Position numbers and translations under genes: made by a program. The notes beneath the pieces are model-generated. The model saw nothing but the letters and a program-made list of their open reading frames with translations, was not told the origin of the DNA and ran no database searches. DNA of 64,000 bases from Trichosphaerium sp. ATCC 40318 (Eukaryota > Discosea > Flabellinia > Trichosidae): contig JALMLS010000627.1 of assembly GCA_038496445.1 (NCBI GenBank), forward strand, positions 186,001 through 250,000, in the 5' to 3' direction. Positions 22,500 through 34,538 of this stretch are shown here, piece by piece (the stretch's first letter is position 1; the number at the start of each line of letters is the position of its first letter).

Positions 22500-23658
22500 A
22501 AAGCACTCTGAACTGTGTAATGGCTCTCTGTTGATAGTTAATGTCGAATGTACATTAAATTGTGAAATTGTGCCTCAAAGATGCCATACTAGGCTTGTGT
22601 CCTTTTTATACTCTTTGTGTAATTCACCACAAGTCACTACGCAAATAGTAGACCATTGTCATAGGGTTAGTAAACAACAGACGCCGAACTACAGTCAAAC
22701 AAAATCTATTTATTTCGCACGTGGCCACAACTCTACCAAACGCGATGGAAACACCTTAAATATTACAACAACATTGATTGATGTTTTAATCAACCAGACA
22801 ACGCGTGAAGAAACAAATAAAAAGATTTATTTCGTTACAAGTCTTTGTTAAATGCGTGTCGTGATGTGCTCTGAAAAGTGAGCACTTTGGACGATTTCTG
22901 TACGTCTCCTTTATTTTTCGTGTCTTGTAGTTATTTAAACTCAAGAACGTATACAGTGGCTTCTACAGTATCTCCGTTTTTAACGACATGTTCCATCGAC
23001 AACATTGGTTGTTATTTTCTCTAACGAGACAGATTGTAGCAGAAGAGGAAACCTCTTTGCTCAGAATTACAGAAATGTATTGCTTTTGTTGCGACTAACT
23101 ATGATTCGGTTGTCTTATCACGTGTTGGATGTAAACACCTAGAGTCATACCAGGTATAATGCCAATCTCGCTCGCAAGGTTGGGTGGTTTTTCCAAGCAT
23201 CAACCAACAGGCAACACTGATGGAGTGTACGTCTACTTAGCGAAAAACAAACAATAACTTCGAAAAAGAGGCAATTTGTTGGTTCACTAAGTAACCTATC
23301 AGATAAATCTACTAAAAAGAAACGAGGTTGGGTTGGGTAGTGGTGACAGACATAACGTGAAAAATAGCCACGCACAAGTTGGTACGCCAATTAGCCTTTT
23401 ATGGAAATTTTTTGTACCGCGCGTTTTTTCTTCATTGCACATAGCAGCTGGTATAACCACAATTGTGCAATCGCCTTTACAACTTAAAGGCGAAATATCT
23501 AACGCTAACGTTAGTAAACTACCAACTGAGCCTATCGTTACCTCAGTACAGGCTAGAATAGGCGAAATAAACCAAAAAAAAGTACGTCACCAACAAAAAG
23601 TCTGATTTGACCGTTTTGTACTTACCCGAAGATTGCAGTCAGGACAAAAAAAAACAAC
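22500..23658. other. intergenic; upstream region of Rax2-like copy 2
   Basis: The part from 23373 onward duplicates 14763-15055. The rest holds only short ORFs on both strands with no recognised motif; CACGTG occurs at about 22720 and 23119. Confidence 0.5.
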
Positions 23659-26350
23659 ATGAACTTCTTCAGAGTGGGCATTGTACGTCTACAATTCATT
23701 ACCCGCAATCTAACGTTACTTTTAAAGACGCTCGCGTTTGTTGCATTCCTTGCACTTACTGTTCGTGCTCAATTAGATATACAAGAGGATGATACGGTTC
23801 ACCACACTTTTGCTGGTCAATTTACACGCCTCGGGTCTTTCGAAACTGGTGAGTTGAGTTTCACATTTTTTTGCGGTTTTTGGAATTAGGTGACTTGGGA
23901 AAAGTGATGGAAGGTGCTACCGCGCTTTCCTTTCAACGTTACTTGCATACCCGTAGTTCTCCTGCGTTCCCCTCATTTCTAAATTGTAACCTTGCCTTGT
24001 TCCGTTTACTAAACGTACTGCCAAAGGATTTGGGTTCGCTGCGCTTAAAGGAGGTAGTTTCATCACTGAAGACATCTCTCCTCCTCCTGGTGTTGGTGTT
24101 TCAGGTGACAATGTAAACGACATTATCGTTACTCCTTCTGGTATCATTTTCGTTGCTATTGAGGAATATGTGTTCCAATTCACACCAGAAAACAATGAAT
24201 GGTTACAAGTTGGTGAGAAATTCAAGTACGCTCTCCCCTTTCACACCAAATTACGCCACATTTACTCAAAAAAGAGTAAACCGAAACATAGCCGCACAAC
24301 GAATTATTACAAAAACAGCTTTTTATTGTTTACCTTTGTTTCTTGTTGCGTTAAATACTTCAAATGAAACTAACTGTTGACTCTTTAGCTCAGACGTACG
24401 TGGGCTTGCTTGGGACTCAGCTTCAAACCAAATCTATGCTTGTGGTGGCTTCTCTAGACTTGAGAGTTACACTAACATTGCTGTGCACAATACTGCTGAC
24501 GTACGCTACACTTACCATTCTAGAAAATACGTTTTAACATGTTGGTGTAGAGCACTTTTATGAATCTTTGGGCCGAAATAGCAGTTAATGTTACTGGCAC
24601 TCCTCTGTGTGATGTTGGTGGTCTATTTTTTATTCCAGGTGCAACCAACGGCATTGAGCTCCTTATTCAATCCGGCTCCCGATTATGGTGGCAAAACGAT
24701 CTGACGTGGACAAACGACAGAAACAGTGTCAATGTCTCCAGCAACTTGCTTACCGACACAGTTAATTTGAGAATGTGGCGCGAAACCGAGAACACTGGAG
24801 TAATCTATGTCACAAATCCCAATGGATTTACACTTAATGTTACTGGTCAAAACGCCAGCGACATTTGGGATGTCATCTCAACAACTGGTACGAGTTTTAA
24901 AACGACGTTATCTACTTTCTGATTCAATTTTGTCTGACATTCTATTTAGATGGTGTTGAGTTTACAGGTGTATTCCGTTCCGAAAAGTTTGCCGATATCG
25001 ATGTAGAGATCAGGAACAATCCTGAAAACACAATCACTTATTTTACAAGAAACGCTAATACACGTGTGTATGCTGTTGATGAAGCATCCAGCACAATCTA
25101 CTTTGCTGCCACAAGAACCACCACTCAACTTGATCCTGATCGGGAAAACCAAGTAAACGGTACAGAGCAAGTAAGTTACACAAGAGTTGGTCTGTTCTCT
25201 GCTTCCACAACAATCCAAACACCTCAAACTTCCGAACAAGTGACAGCCCTCGGTGAAGTATTTTCTGCCGACACCTGTATCTACAGTATGTTCTACGTTG
25301 GCAAACTTGTCTTGGCAGTTGATGGTGATTGTACATACCAAAAGCGAGTTGCTTTGACTGCAGCCAACATTGGTCTCATTGGATCCAAATGTGGTCAAAC
25401 TGGTGCTGCCATCAATAGAAATGGTGCTTGTTACACCAACCCTGCCTACGCTATTAACACAAGGTATGCCTTGTTTGGTTAAAAACCATTGATTTCTGAT
25501 ATTTCACACTTATCGTTACAAATAGGTTGAGCAACTCATTCTTGGAGTTGACAGACGCCAACACACTTGTACCAACACTCGGTGGTGGTGTTACTGGAAC
25601 TGTTTCTGCAGTTACTTTGAGAGAAGGTTCTAATGATATGCTCTACATTATTGGTGGAGGTGTTACAGAAACTTGGAACACCACAGCATATGGATTGGCC
25701 GCTTTGGTCACAAGAGGTGGAGAATGTACGCCATTTTTATGTTTTTCGCTTTCTTTTGAAAGAAAAGATTCGCTGTACAAGCCCAAACCACTTTCAGTCA
25801 AAAAAGCGACCTCCCGCCCTACTTTTAGTTCCTATTGGTCGTTGCTTATGCGCTTCTAGCATTCTACGTATCTATGTTTAATCCAAATATTGTGATTTCA
25901 AGTGTTTTCTACGACCAGCAATATGATGGCATCTTTAACGTTCTAGAATACAACAATGAGATCTTTGTTGCTGGACAATTTGCCTACCTTGGCCTCAACG
26001 GTAAGTGCTTCTTACACATATTAATACCTTTTTACTTACAACTCTTGTGTTTGTTTAGGAAACACAACATTCAATTCAATTGCAAAACTAAATGTATCTG
26101 ATGGAACATTTATGCCTTTGGGTTCTGGAAGTACGTACTCTTTTTTTAATAATTGTTGTTCATGGTTTGAACTACTTTTGTTTCTTTTGTGTTGTTGCTT
26201 CTTTATATATTAACTCTTGTTTGTAGTTGTTGACAGAACAGTGGTTGGACGTGATTTCCATGATGACTACATCTCTGCTCCTGGTTCTGGTATGTAACAT
26301 TGTTTTTTTGTTATTATTTAAAGTGAAGTGAATAACAGTTACTTGTAGTA
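23373..26350 (+). repeat. long direct repeat, unit 2 (Rax2-like locus)
   Basis: Partner of 14763-17730. It covers the promoter, signal peptide, first two thirds of the gene and several introns with only scattered differences. Approximate limits by eye. Confidence 0.75.
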
Positions 26351-27414
26351 TCTGATATGGTTGGTAAGAGTAATAAACTATATGTCGTTGGTACTTTCAA
26401 CACAGCTGGTGACCTTGCTTGCGCAAACTTTGCCATCTATGATTTAGACGAGGGTGTCTGGACAGTTCCTAATGGTGAGTACTTCACTTTTACGATTTCT
26501 TTCTATTCTAACACATTGTAAGGTGGTGTTGATGGTATTATTTCCTCTATCGAATCTTACAAAAATTGGATGGTCATTGGCGGTGTGTTTTCATTTGCTG
26601 GATCTGTTCAAACACCAAATATTGCTGGATACAATACTAAATCCGAGCAGTTTGAGAGACTTAACAGTGGTTTAAATGGAAAAATAAATGATATTCAAGT
26701 TGCAGGTAATAAGCTTATTGCTCTTGGAGAGTTTACTACAACAAACGCTGGTATCAGTACAATGGGTGTTGGTACGATAATTCTTTTCTGTTCTATAATT
26801 TTTGTAAACATACTTACAGAGTTTGTTAAGCTGAATTCTTTGACGACAAAGTATGGCGTGGTTTGGCTTGCAACTGCGCAACACTTGGTTGTGATGATGA
26901 AAACGTTGGTTTTGCTTGTCTCAGACTTACGTCTAGCGGTGTAGGTTACAGTTTAAATATTGTTGGTTTTACCGCATTCATGTTCCACTCAACTGGAGTC
27001 TACGGATTGCGCACTAATGACATTTCATTCCCACCACAAAACCTTGGATCTCTTCTCAATGGAGATTCTGCTCAATCTACCACTAGAATTCTTGCTTCCA
27101 CAAGAGGTATCAATGGCCTTCCAAGTGGTGCACAGGTAATTTAAACAGCAACTTTTGTTTGTGTGAAAAGTGTTGACAGTTTATTTTAGGCTTTGGTATT
27201 TGGTACAACTACTACTGGTTCTGGTAACAGTGTTAGCAATGCAAATGTATTGCTCGGTGGCCGTAATGTTGCTAGATACCCATTTGGTGGTATGCCAGCA
27301 GCGCTCAATGTAACTGATTTCGCAACACCAGCAATAACTGCAATCAGTTCTGTTGGAAAACTTGCTGTATCTGCTGTTCTCGGTTTGGTTTGCATCTTTG
27401 CTCTTTTGTTGTAA
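23659..27414 (+). CDS. Rax2-like GPI-anchored surface protein, copy 2
   Basis: A tandem paralogue of the gene at 15056-18808. The signal peptide and most of the ectodomain are nearly identical, with differences such as VHHTFAGQFT against INHVISGSFT after the signal peptide and DGD against DDD in the cysteine-rich middle. The last third is clearly diverged (KLYVVGTFNTAGDLACANFA; SSIESYKNWMVIGGVFSFAG), yet the final hydrophobic GPI-type tail VGKLAVSAVLGLVCIFALLL is the same. The exon layout is conserved (introns from 23849, 24890, 25465, 25724, 26001, 26774 and 27136 among others). The reading frame appears open through the exons I joined. AATAAATAC lies just past the stop. Confidence 0.8.
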
Positions 27415-27950
27415 ACAGCTTAGCAATAAATACTTTAACCTGTTCATGTTGTTCAGAGCTTTTTTTTTGGCTATCGTGGTCTGTACTAAGGAATTTCGGC
27501 TAGTTTAAAGTTGAGTGTATGCCACTTTGGTTTAATGTTGCGTTTGAGACATTTTACCTTTTTAAAGTGCTCAGTAGGCTCCTAGTTGTTAGAAGTGAAT
27601 CGGTTGTTATCTTTTTACAATCACCATAACAGCGTTGTACAATAATAATATTTTTTTCTTCTTTACACATATAAAAAGTAGTTACAAATACAATTGCGAG
27701 TATTGATTGGAGCTCATTAGGTGTATCAATCATGCTTAAACGCTCTGTTGTGACAGACTAGTATGTGAAGGCTAATAAAGGCTTTCCGTGTAAGAATACT
27801 AGTGATTGATTTTTGATCGATTTCCAAATGAAGTTTAATTAGTATATTACTAACTTATGTGCCGCATCACAATGAGAAAAGAGCTGCACAAGTACAACAC
27901 GGTATTGTAGCTTTCATATCAATCAATACAGAAATAAACAATCTTGAAGC
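27415..27950. other. intergenic, nothing recognised
   Basis: Lies between Rax2-like copy 2 and the retroelement fragment. It is A/T-rich with no supported ORF. Confidence 0.5.
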
Positions 27951-29580
27951 TTTACTTTACTTTACTTTACTTTTATTCCGGTCAAGATTCAGTTTGACGG
28001 TCTTACAAATTTGTTTTTACAACTGTTTTGTCCTCCCATCTTCATCCACTTGTCGCCAGGGCCCCTGATAGGGGTCTCACATAAAGTTAGCCCATGATAT
28101 TCATCATCGACCAAGGTAGACCAGACTGTGTAGAATACCTGCCCAGCTCGGACCGCGCACTAGCTCCGTATGGAGGCGTAGCTAGTCAGTGTTAGTAATG
28201 TTGAGTTTTTTATATAGCTCATGAAACATGATGTTTCTTTTATCGTAGACGCGTTTGTGGCCATTCAGTATTCGGAGTTGCAGCTGTTTGAGTTTGTCTT
28301 TGATGTATTTCGGGTCATATCCTGCATATTTACATGCTTCAACTGTGTTGGTTAAGATGTATGCTCCTGTGTACGCTTCTCTAGCGTATTTAGTTTTTTT
28401 TGCTTTTTTGTTTTTTCGTTTCTTGGTGTTGCGGAGGTTTTTATTGACGTAGTTTTTGATTTCCTCTGTATTTTCTGTACGTACATCTTCAGTTGCTTTA
28501 CAATGGTTGATTATGTGATCTGTATCTTCTTTGTGGTGCCCGCATAGTATGCAGCTGGGTTCCTTGTATTTTTTGTTGAAGTAGTCAGTGTTGTGTGGTC
28601 CAGTGGCTTTATTTAGTGTGTATCTGCCACTTAGGTTGTTGTTTCGCAGTTTAAATTGGAAGGTGGTGATGTTGTCCATTAGTGGCATTTTGTCGTTGAT
28701 GACTTGATTGGATATCTTATGCTCAACTTGTGTCAGGATTGGGAGTTTGGCATTCATGTCTTTTTCATGTATTTGGTTACTGATGTTTCTGATCCGTTTA
28801 CGGATGTTTCCTTCAATGATTTCATTATCATTGTATAAGGTGTAGTTGAAGGCTACTCGTCTATTCGGCGTTGGAGGCTTCTTTAAGTATGTTCCTTCCT
28901 TTGCTAGGGTGTCCGCTTCTTCGTTTCCGTGAAGAATCCATTCTATGTTTTTACCAAATTGTTTCTCAAGTGCTTTAAGTTCTTTGTTTAGGAGTTCCAG
29001 CTTCTTAGGTTGGTTTGCGTATTTCTTTCTTTTTTCTTCTACATGACTGGGTACTTTCCAGAATTTTGTGTATGATTTATGTTTGTCTCTTTGTTTGATT
29101 GTTTGTAGGATTTCTATGATGAGTGATGCATTGTACGCATTCATTCTTTGAGAGTGTTTCCATTTGTGCCAGTTTTCGACCGCCGTGATGACGTATTTGG
29201 AGTCTGTGAAGAGGTTGATGTTTGAGGTCTGGTGTGTGTTTTTGAGTGCCCAGAGTGCAGCTTCTAGCTCGGCTGCGTCAACTGTGTTTCCGGTAATGCA
29301 TGGTAGCGCTACATTGTTAGGGGAGCTTCTATTGAAGTACACTCCGAAGCCTGCTGTGTCGCTGTGTTCCATCTTGGAGCCGTCTGTCCATATGTCCACT
29401 GTTTTGCTGGGTTCAGTGGGTGGTTCCCATTTCTTATATATTTCGTAGTGTTGTGGTTGTTTGATTTTGAGGTGATTTCGTATTTTTCCATTTCTTTTTG
29501 AGATCAGTGCTTTCAGTTGGTTTATGTAAGTTGGTGTGACGTATTGTTGAAGCGTACTTTCAATCAAAAGTATAAGCCAG
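27951..29580 (-). mobile_element. 5'-truncated non-LTR retrotransposon (LINE) fragment
   Basis: The minus-strand ORF below is the 3' part of a LINE-type ORF2, without the reverse transcriptase and endonuclease that should precede it, as expected from 5' truncation during target-primed insertion. Downstream is a ~200-nt 3' UTR with a GC-rich hairpin-like stretch (about 28058-28080), ending in a (TTTAC)4 run on the plus strand (27951-27970), read as a (GTAAA)n tail on the element strand. No convincing target-site duplication was found. Its coding part is cleaner and less A/T-skewed than its flanks. Confidence 0.7.
28182..29567 (-). CDS. RNase H domain and zinc-knuckle C-terminus of a LINE ORF2 protein
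   Basis: 461 residues, uninterrupted. It contains a type I RNase H domain with the acidic catalytic set: D in DIWTDGSKM, E in DAAELEAALWAL, D in LFTDSKYVI and D in GNEEADTLAKEG. Further on comes a CILCGHHKEDTDHIINHC zinc knuckle (zf-RVT type) and a basic C-terminal region (KKRKNKKAKKTKYAR). In a full element the RNase H removes the RNA strand during reverse transcription. The open frame over 1.4 kb means either recent insertion or conservation. Because upstream RT sequence is missing, it is probably a dead-on-arrival copy rather than a functional gene; domestication is the alternative. Confidence 0.8.
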   Translation of the reverse strand: MIESTLQQYVTPTYINQLKALISKRNGKIRNHLKIKQPQHYEIYKKWEPPTEPSKTVDIWTDGSKMEHSDTAGFGVYFNRSSPNNVALPCITGNTVDAAELEAALWALKNTHQTSNINLFTDSKYVITAVENWHKWKHSQRMNAYNASLIIEILQTIKQRDKHKSYTKFWKVPSHVEEKRKKYANQPKKLELLNKELKALEKQFGKNIEWILHGNEEADTLAKEGTYLKKPPTPNRRVAFNYTLYNDNEIIEGNIRKRIRNISNQIHEKDMNAKLPILTQVEHKISNQVINDKMPLMDNITTFQFKLRNNNLSGRYTLNKATGPHNTDYFNKKYKEPSCILCGHHKEDTDHIINHCKATEDVRTENTEEIKNYVNKNLRNTKKRKNKKAKKTKYAREAYTGAYILTNTVEACKYAGYDPKYIKDKLKQLQLRILNGHKRVYDKRNIMFHELYKKLNITNTD

Positions 29581-29642
29581 TTGCAACTTAATGTTTCTTA
29601 TTTTTTGAGTGACCAACGAAAGAAACAACAAGAGCTTTGACA

Positions 29643-30280
29643 ATGACAAAACAATTTTACGCCGTAAAACAGCTATCTACCTTATTCATAGCGTATTCGT
29701 GCGTAAGACAAGCCTTCTTTACGCTATATTTCATAATATACTCGATTTCAACCGAAACGGTATGTCATTTATTGTTTGCGCTATTTCTTAATGATATTTC
29801 GCTATTTAGGCACCTTGGTGGCGTGGAAGACAAAGAAAAGAAAACTTTGAATATATGTTTCAATCAGGCTGTTATTTGGCCCTTTATTACATCGCTTATT
29901 GTATTATTTTAAATATTGATGATATCATGTCTTATGTACTAAACCCCGCGTTTTTTAAGAGGCACGTGTCTTGGAAACTGAAGTTTTTTATCAATCTTGA
30001 CAATCCAAAAAAAGGACTTTCGTTTTCAGCGATTAATTATTGTTGTAGGCATTTTGAAGACTTCAAAATCCTATGGAAGCGTTTAGGGTTTCCTACTGCA
30101 CAGAAAAAGGAAGCAACTGTTCTTGTATACTATCGTACAATCAAGAAAATAATCAACTCTGCGATTGGATACTTAAAGGCTGCAGACCAGTACTTTGTGA
30201 TGTTTGTCAAAAACAGGACCAAAGAAAATTCTGGAGATACTAAAACTAGAACTTGTTTAAAGGCCTCTATTGTAGACTAG
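29643..30280 (+). CDS. small multi-pass membrane protein, unrecognised
   Basis: Two exons. Exon 1 from ATG 29643 gives MTKQFYAVKQLSTLFIAYSC and a hydrophobic helix (FFTLYFIIYSI), ending at a GTATGT donor (about 29760). The intron runs to ATTTAG at about 29810. Exon 2 starts APWWRGRQRKENFEYMFQSG, has a second hydrophobic helix (CYLALYYIAYCIILNI) and a basic soluble C-terminal half (KKIINSAIGYLKAADQYFVM) to a TAG at 30278-30280. I do not recognise the family. Confidence 0.5.
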
Positions 30281-30549
30281 CAAACTGGTAAAAGGTAGAT
30301 TAAAAGGACATCGTTAACAAGACATGTCAAAGCGTTCTGTATTACTGCAACAATAGCTTGTAGTTAACTAAACAACGTAAATAATGTATAAAACAAATTA
30401 AAAAGCTATTCGGTTGCCACTCTCGGTTTTTTATTGCTTATCTCGGCCGTTTCGCGTTAGTCGAAGGATAGACGCTATTCATGCTACTTTGAAAGGTTTC
30501 GTGTTGGGTCTTGAGCGTTCAAATGAAATTGCAGAATCAGTACAACAAA

Positions 30550-32469
30550 ATGACCACTAAAGCTGTGAGAATACCGTATAGTAAACTAGTAGATGTAAGC
30601 GGTAGTGTAGACCTTGGAAAGGAGATAGAAGCGGCTTACGGGTATGTTATTAACGTATTGACCTTGTAATTACTGTAGTAGATACACAGGGCTTGGATTA
30701 TTGATTATTGACGACATTCCTGGTTAGTAATTTGAGGTTATCGCTCAAAATAACGGAAAAGCAGGTGTTAGCGACCTCCGTGATAAATTACTGCGTCTAA
30801 GCAGTGAATTTGCTCATTTGCCAGAAGAAGCGAAAGAACCACTCGTACACAAGAAGGTAGACCCTATTCCATGTATATGCCGTTATTTTAAGCTATTTGT
30901 AGAGCCACTACTGTGTTGGTTGGAGTCACGGTCGTGAAAACTTAAACGGCACACCAGGTAATAATGATACCGCGTCGTACAACGCGCTTTTAACATTAGT
31001 GCGTACACTAAGAAAATTGCGAGTGGCCAGCAGAAAATTTTTCGAAAAATCATTCACAACAAAGGCCCTGTTTTAATTTTTTGCGTTTGTGGAAACACCG
31101 TTGCTGTATATACTGCATTGATCGTATTAGTAGACTTATTGGCTGCGTTCTAAACCCAGAAATCTTTTTTTTTTTGTTTTTTTTCAAATCTTCATTTATG
31201 CTCCTTAACGTTTACACACACGTGTCCTGATGTTTTTATTGCCGTAAAAGTTTATTTATGCGACTAGGGCTTTTTTTGTTCAGACCTAAACGTCACGTGC
31301 TCATTTTTCTTCTTTAGATGTATCAAAGGGATCTTTTTATAATAATCCAATAATGGATGTACCTACAACAGATGAATCACTTATTGAACAGTACCCTGAG
31401 CTTTGTAGCGCTAATATATGGCCTGATAATGTCCTTCCTGATTATAAACCAACATTTAAAGCAATGGGACAATTAGTAGTAAACGTTGGAAAGCTTATCG
31501 CCAAGTACGCCCAGGAATTTTAATTCTTGTTTCTTTAGGGTTGCTATGTCAAGCCGGAAACTTTTTTTTGTTATTTTTGAGTTTTTGATTTTTTGTTCTT
31601 AGGCACTGTGATAAGTATGTTGAAAGCAAATTAAAGGATAAATATATAAATTCAATACATGATGTTATAGATCAAAGTAATTCCATAAAGGCAAGGTTAC
31701 TTCATTATTTTGCTGTCGAGGCAGAAGAAAAACGAACAAGGTAACTCAATTAGCCCTTGTTTTTTCATCTGGCTTACTGTTTTTTGTAGAGACTCTTGGT
31801 GCGGCTGGCATAATGACAGTGATGTTCTAACAGGACTGGTACCTGCTATATACAGAAATAAGGAAGGAAAGATTGTTTCTAATCCAGATACTCAAGCTGG
31901 TCTTTGGATACGTACCAGACAAGACCAAGAGGTACACGCTTAAATAAAAACTAGTCACTTAAAATTTTTATCAAAAGGTTAAAGTAAGTGTTGGCTCGTC
32001 AAATGCCTTGGCATTTCAGATTGGTGAGATTGCACAAGTCTTGACAGGAGGATTACTTGTACGTGTGTATTTATCAAATGAAACAAAGCATGTTTGCTTA
32101 TGGATATAGCGGGCTACTCCACACGCTGTACAAGCTATTAAATACCCTGAAAGGTACAGGTTTTTTTTGGGTTTTCTACTTTTCTATTATTCATTGCACG
32201 TGTCAGTCTCTAATAACGTGTTTCTTCTCTATAGTAAGGATATAGAGCGTGATACATTTGCAGTTTTTATGCAACCAAAGGTGACTTACATGATAAAGTC
32301 TCCAAAAGACTCTGATTTAAAGGTATGGACAAAAAACTGTTGTTTACAGATCTTAATCTTTTTTTTTCAGAAAATTGAAGTGGGCCAATATACACGTGAA
32401 ATGACAGCAGGAGAGTTCCAAGGTGCTACTTTAAGATACTATTATGAACGTAGTGTTGAGAAACAATAA
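30550..32469 (+). CDS. isopenicillin-N-synthase-like Fe(II)/2-oxoglutarate oxygenase
   Basis: A spliced gene of about nine exons beginning MTTKAVRIPYSKLVDVSGSV, then AYGYTGLGLLIIDDIP (DIOX_N-type start), SDLRDKLLRLSSEFAHLPEE, HYCVGWSHGRENLNGTP and KGSFYNNPIMDVPTTDESL, with ELCSANIWPDNVLPDYKPTF and AMGQLVVNVGKLIAKHCDKY. The iron ligands are visible: HxD in DSWCGWHNDSD (about 31800) and the distal H in LLRATPHAVQA (about 32115); RDTFAVFMQP supplies the R that binds 2-oxoglutarate or the carboxylate. The family oxidises small molecules and occurs in plants, algae and some fungi, and the sequence is nearest this group rather than true penicillin synthases (judgement by eye). The substrate is unknown. 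Confidence 0.85.
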
Positions 32470-33215
32470 AATAATGGATTACCAGAACTACAAGTGTAAA
32501 AATGAACACCAATTTAACCGTTATTTCAGAAACCAACGACATTTACAACATCTCCAATACCAGGCTGCACTACGATTTAGTGGCATATGTTCACGAGTAG
32601 TATATCTTGGATTGGAAACAAAAACAAAAAGCGAGTGGTTCAGTTACTAATAGTACATGACATTTAATTAGTTTTTGTATTCATTTTCCTAGTATAGTTT
32701 CATTTACCCGTATCCTCTAGCCAATAACGATCTATCTCCACTTGGTAATCTATTAAATCAAAAGTAGTTTCACTATATGCCATTAACACCGCATACGTGT
32801 ACAATTCTCTAAACTGTGGTTACCCTACTTGAAATTTCAAGTGCAAACCGGGTAGTATTATATCAACAGTTCTACTGCCTCATGGAACGATGGTACGTGT
32901 GGTATTCAAGGCTTTTTAGCTGAGCCAATGTCATAGCTGACGTGTAGGTTGTGTACTAGCCATGCAGTCTGTACTGATCCACAATACCTTTTTCCGCAGA
33001 TGGCATTAAAAAAAACATGAGAAGCAGTGTCTCCCACGTTTGCTTTGCTTTTTACACTTGCAAAAATTACATTTATTGATTGTTTTTGTCAGCAAACGCA
33101 AGTAAACACCAACCACAAATGAGTACCGTGAAGTCACCAAATTGAAAAAAAGCGAGTTTTCGTTTCACTATTGTTTTACAGTTACAGCAACCGTTAAATC
33201 AAACTAACAAAAAAA
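32470..33215. other. intergenic, nothing supported
   Basis: Only short overlapping ORFs. CACGTG is absent from most of it. It separates the oxygenase 3' end from the methyltransferase start. Confidence 0.5.
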
Positions 33216-34358
33216 ATGGCTTTACAAGGGTTAAAGCGTATGGTTCAAAGTGGATCAGTTGACTTTGGTCGTCAGAGGTTCGTTTAATACTACGAAACGC
33301 GTACAATAACTAAAACTAAGCGAAACATACGAAAAATACCGCCCAGGGTTTCCGAAATCATTCTACAATAAAATAAAGCAACGTATTGTAATCAAGGACG
33401 CCAGAGTCCTTGATATAGGCACAGGAACGTCATATTTAACCGAAAAATCTTCTAAAAACATTGTATTTAGGTACTGGGCATGTTGCCTTTGGTATGGTCG
33501 AAGCAGGCGCTTCAAAAGTGCGATACAAGTGAGCCAGTGGCTACTTACTATTGTTACAAAATAGGCGGTTGGTGTTGACATTTCAGAGAATCAAGTTATG
33601 GCAGCTAGGAAGTCCAACAAGAACAAAAACCTGGCTTGCACGTGCGTTCCTTTTACACTGGCAATAATTGCCGTTATTGACCTACCTTAGATTTGCTCAA
33701 GGCACTGCTGAAGAGACTAAGCAGGACTCTGATTCATTTGATATTGTTACTGCTGGACAGTGCTGGCATTGGTTCGATGGTGATAAAGGTGAGAATACAA
33801 GAACTCTTTTGTAACCGTTGGTAATGTATATAGCCCTTCAAGAGATAAATAGGGTATTAAAGCCTGACGGTTATTTGGTGATTGCTCACAATGACTACCT
33901 TACTCAAAGAAGCAAGGTTGCTAAGAAATCAGAAGAACTTGTACTAAAGTATAACTCAAAGTGGAAACTTAGCCAACATGATGGTACGTCATTTAGATAT
34001 TTAAGGTATGAGCTTTAAACCTGATACACGTCTTTTCGGTTAGGTACTTATCCAAGTGAGATTCGAGACATACTAAGGGGAGGGTTTGAGTTCACAGAAC
34101 AGTTTTGCTATGACGAGACTGTAAACTTTACTAGGGAGTCATGGTAGTTTCTTTCATCGTACTCTTCAAAACAGTTCTTGTTGACTTTGTTTTAGGCAAG
34201 GTAGAATGCTTACTTGCAATGGTATTGGCTCATCTGATTTAAAAGAAGATGATATAAAGCTGTGGTCAGTTGACATGGACAAGATGCTATTTAGTTTTGA
34301 AGAGCCAATTCAAGTTTGGCATCGCATTTGGGTTACAATCGGAAAGAAACCATCTTAA
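33216..34358 (+). CDS. class I SAM-dependent methyltransferase (type 11-like)
   Basis: About six exons from MALQGLKRMVQSGSVDFGRQ. Motif I is VLDIGTGTGHVAFGMVEAGA (split by an intron near 33430-33470), motif II VGVDISENQVMAARKS, then FDIVTAGQCWHWFDGDK and LQEINRVLKPDGYLVIAHND, the usual motif III/post-III block of the Crg1/Tmt1/UbiE-like family. The C-terminal part (FTRESWQGRMLTCNGIGSSD) to the stop at 34356-34358 is also typical of the TMT1/'YafE' subgroup. It transfers a methyl group from S-adenosylmethionine, but the acceptor cannot be read from sequence. No signal peptide, so probably cytosolic. Confidence 0.85.
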
Positions 34359-34538
34359 AGAACCCTTTTGTTCATACAGTCTGTGCTCAGTATTAAAATA
34401 AACCTAGTGCTTACCACGCAGCTGATTTAACCTTATCCTCACTAACTTTATTTGTCGTTAATCAACACATGTAACAACCTTAAATTCCGACATATACAAC
34501 GCTAGAAAATGTGGTTTATTTTTAGAATGCCTTGTTTA

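Noticed and set aside
24946-25398. 150-codon minus-strand ORF (also a partner at 16330-16782)
   Set aside because: It is antisense to a conserved exon of the Rax2-like genes; the plus strand has the signal peptide, splice sites and family motifs.
27951-27975. CRISPR-like or telomere-like short tandem repeat
   Set aside because: Only four TTTAC units, with no spacers and no telomeric context; it fits a LINE 3' tail.
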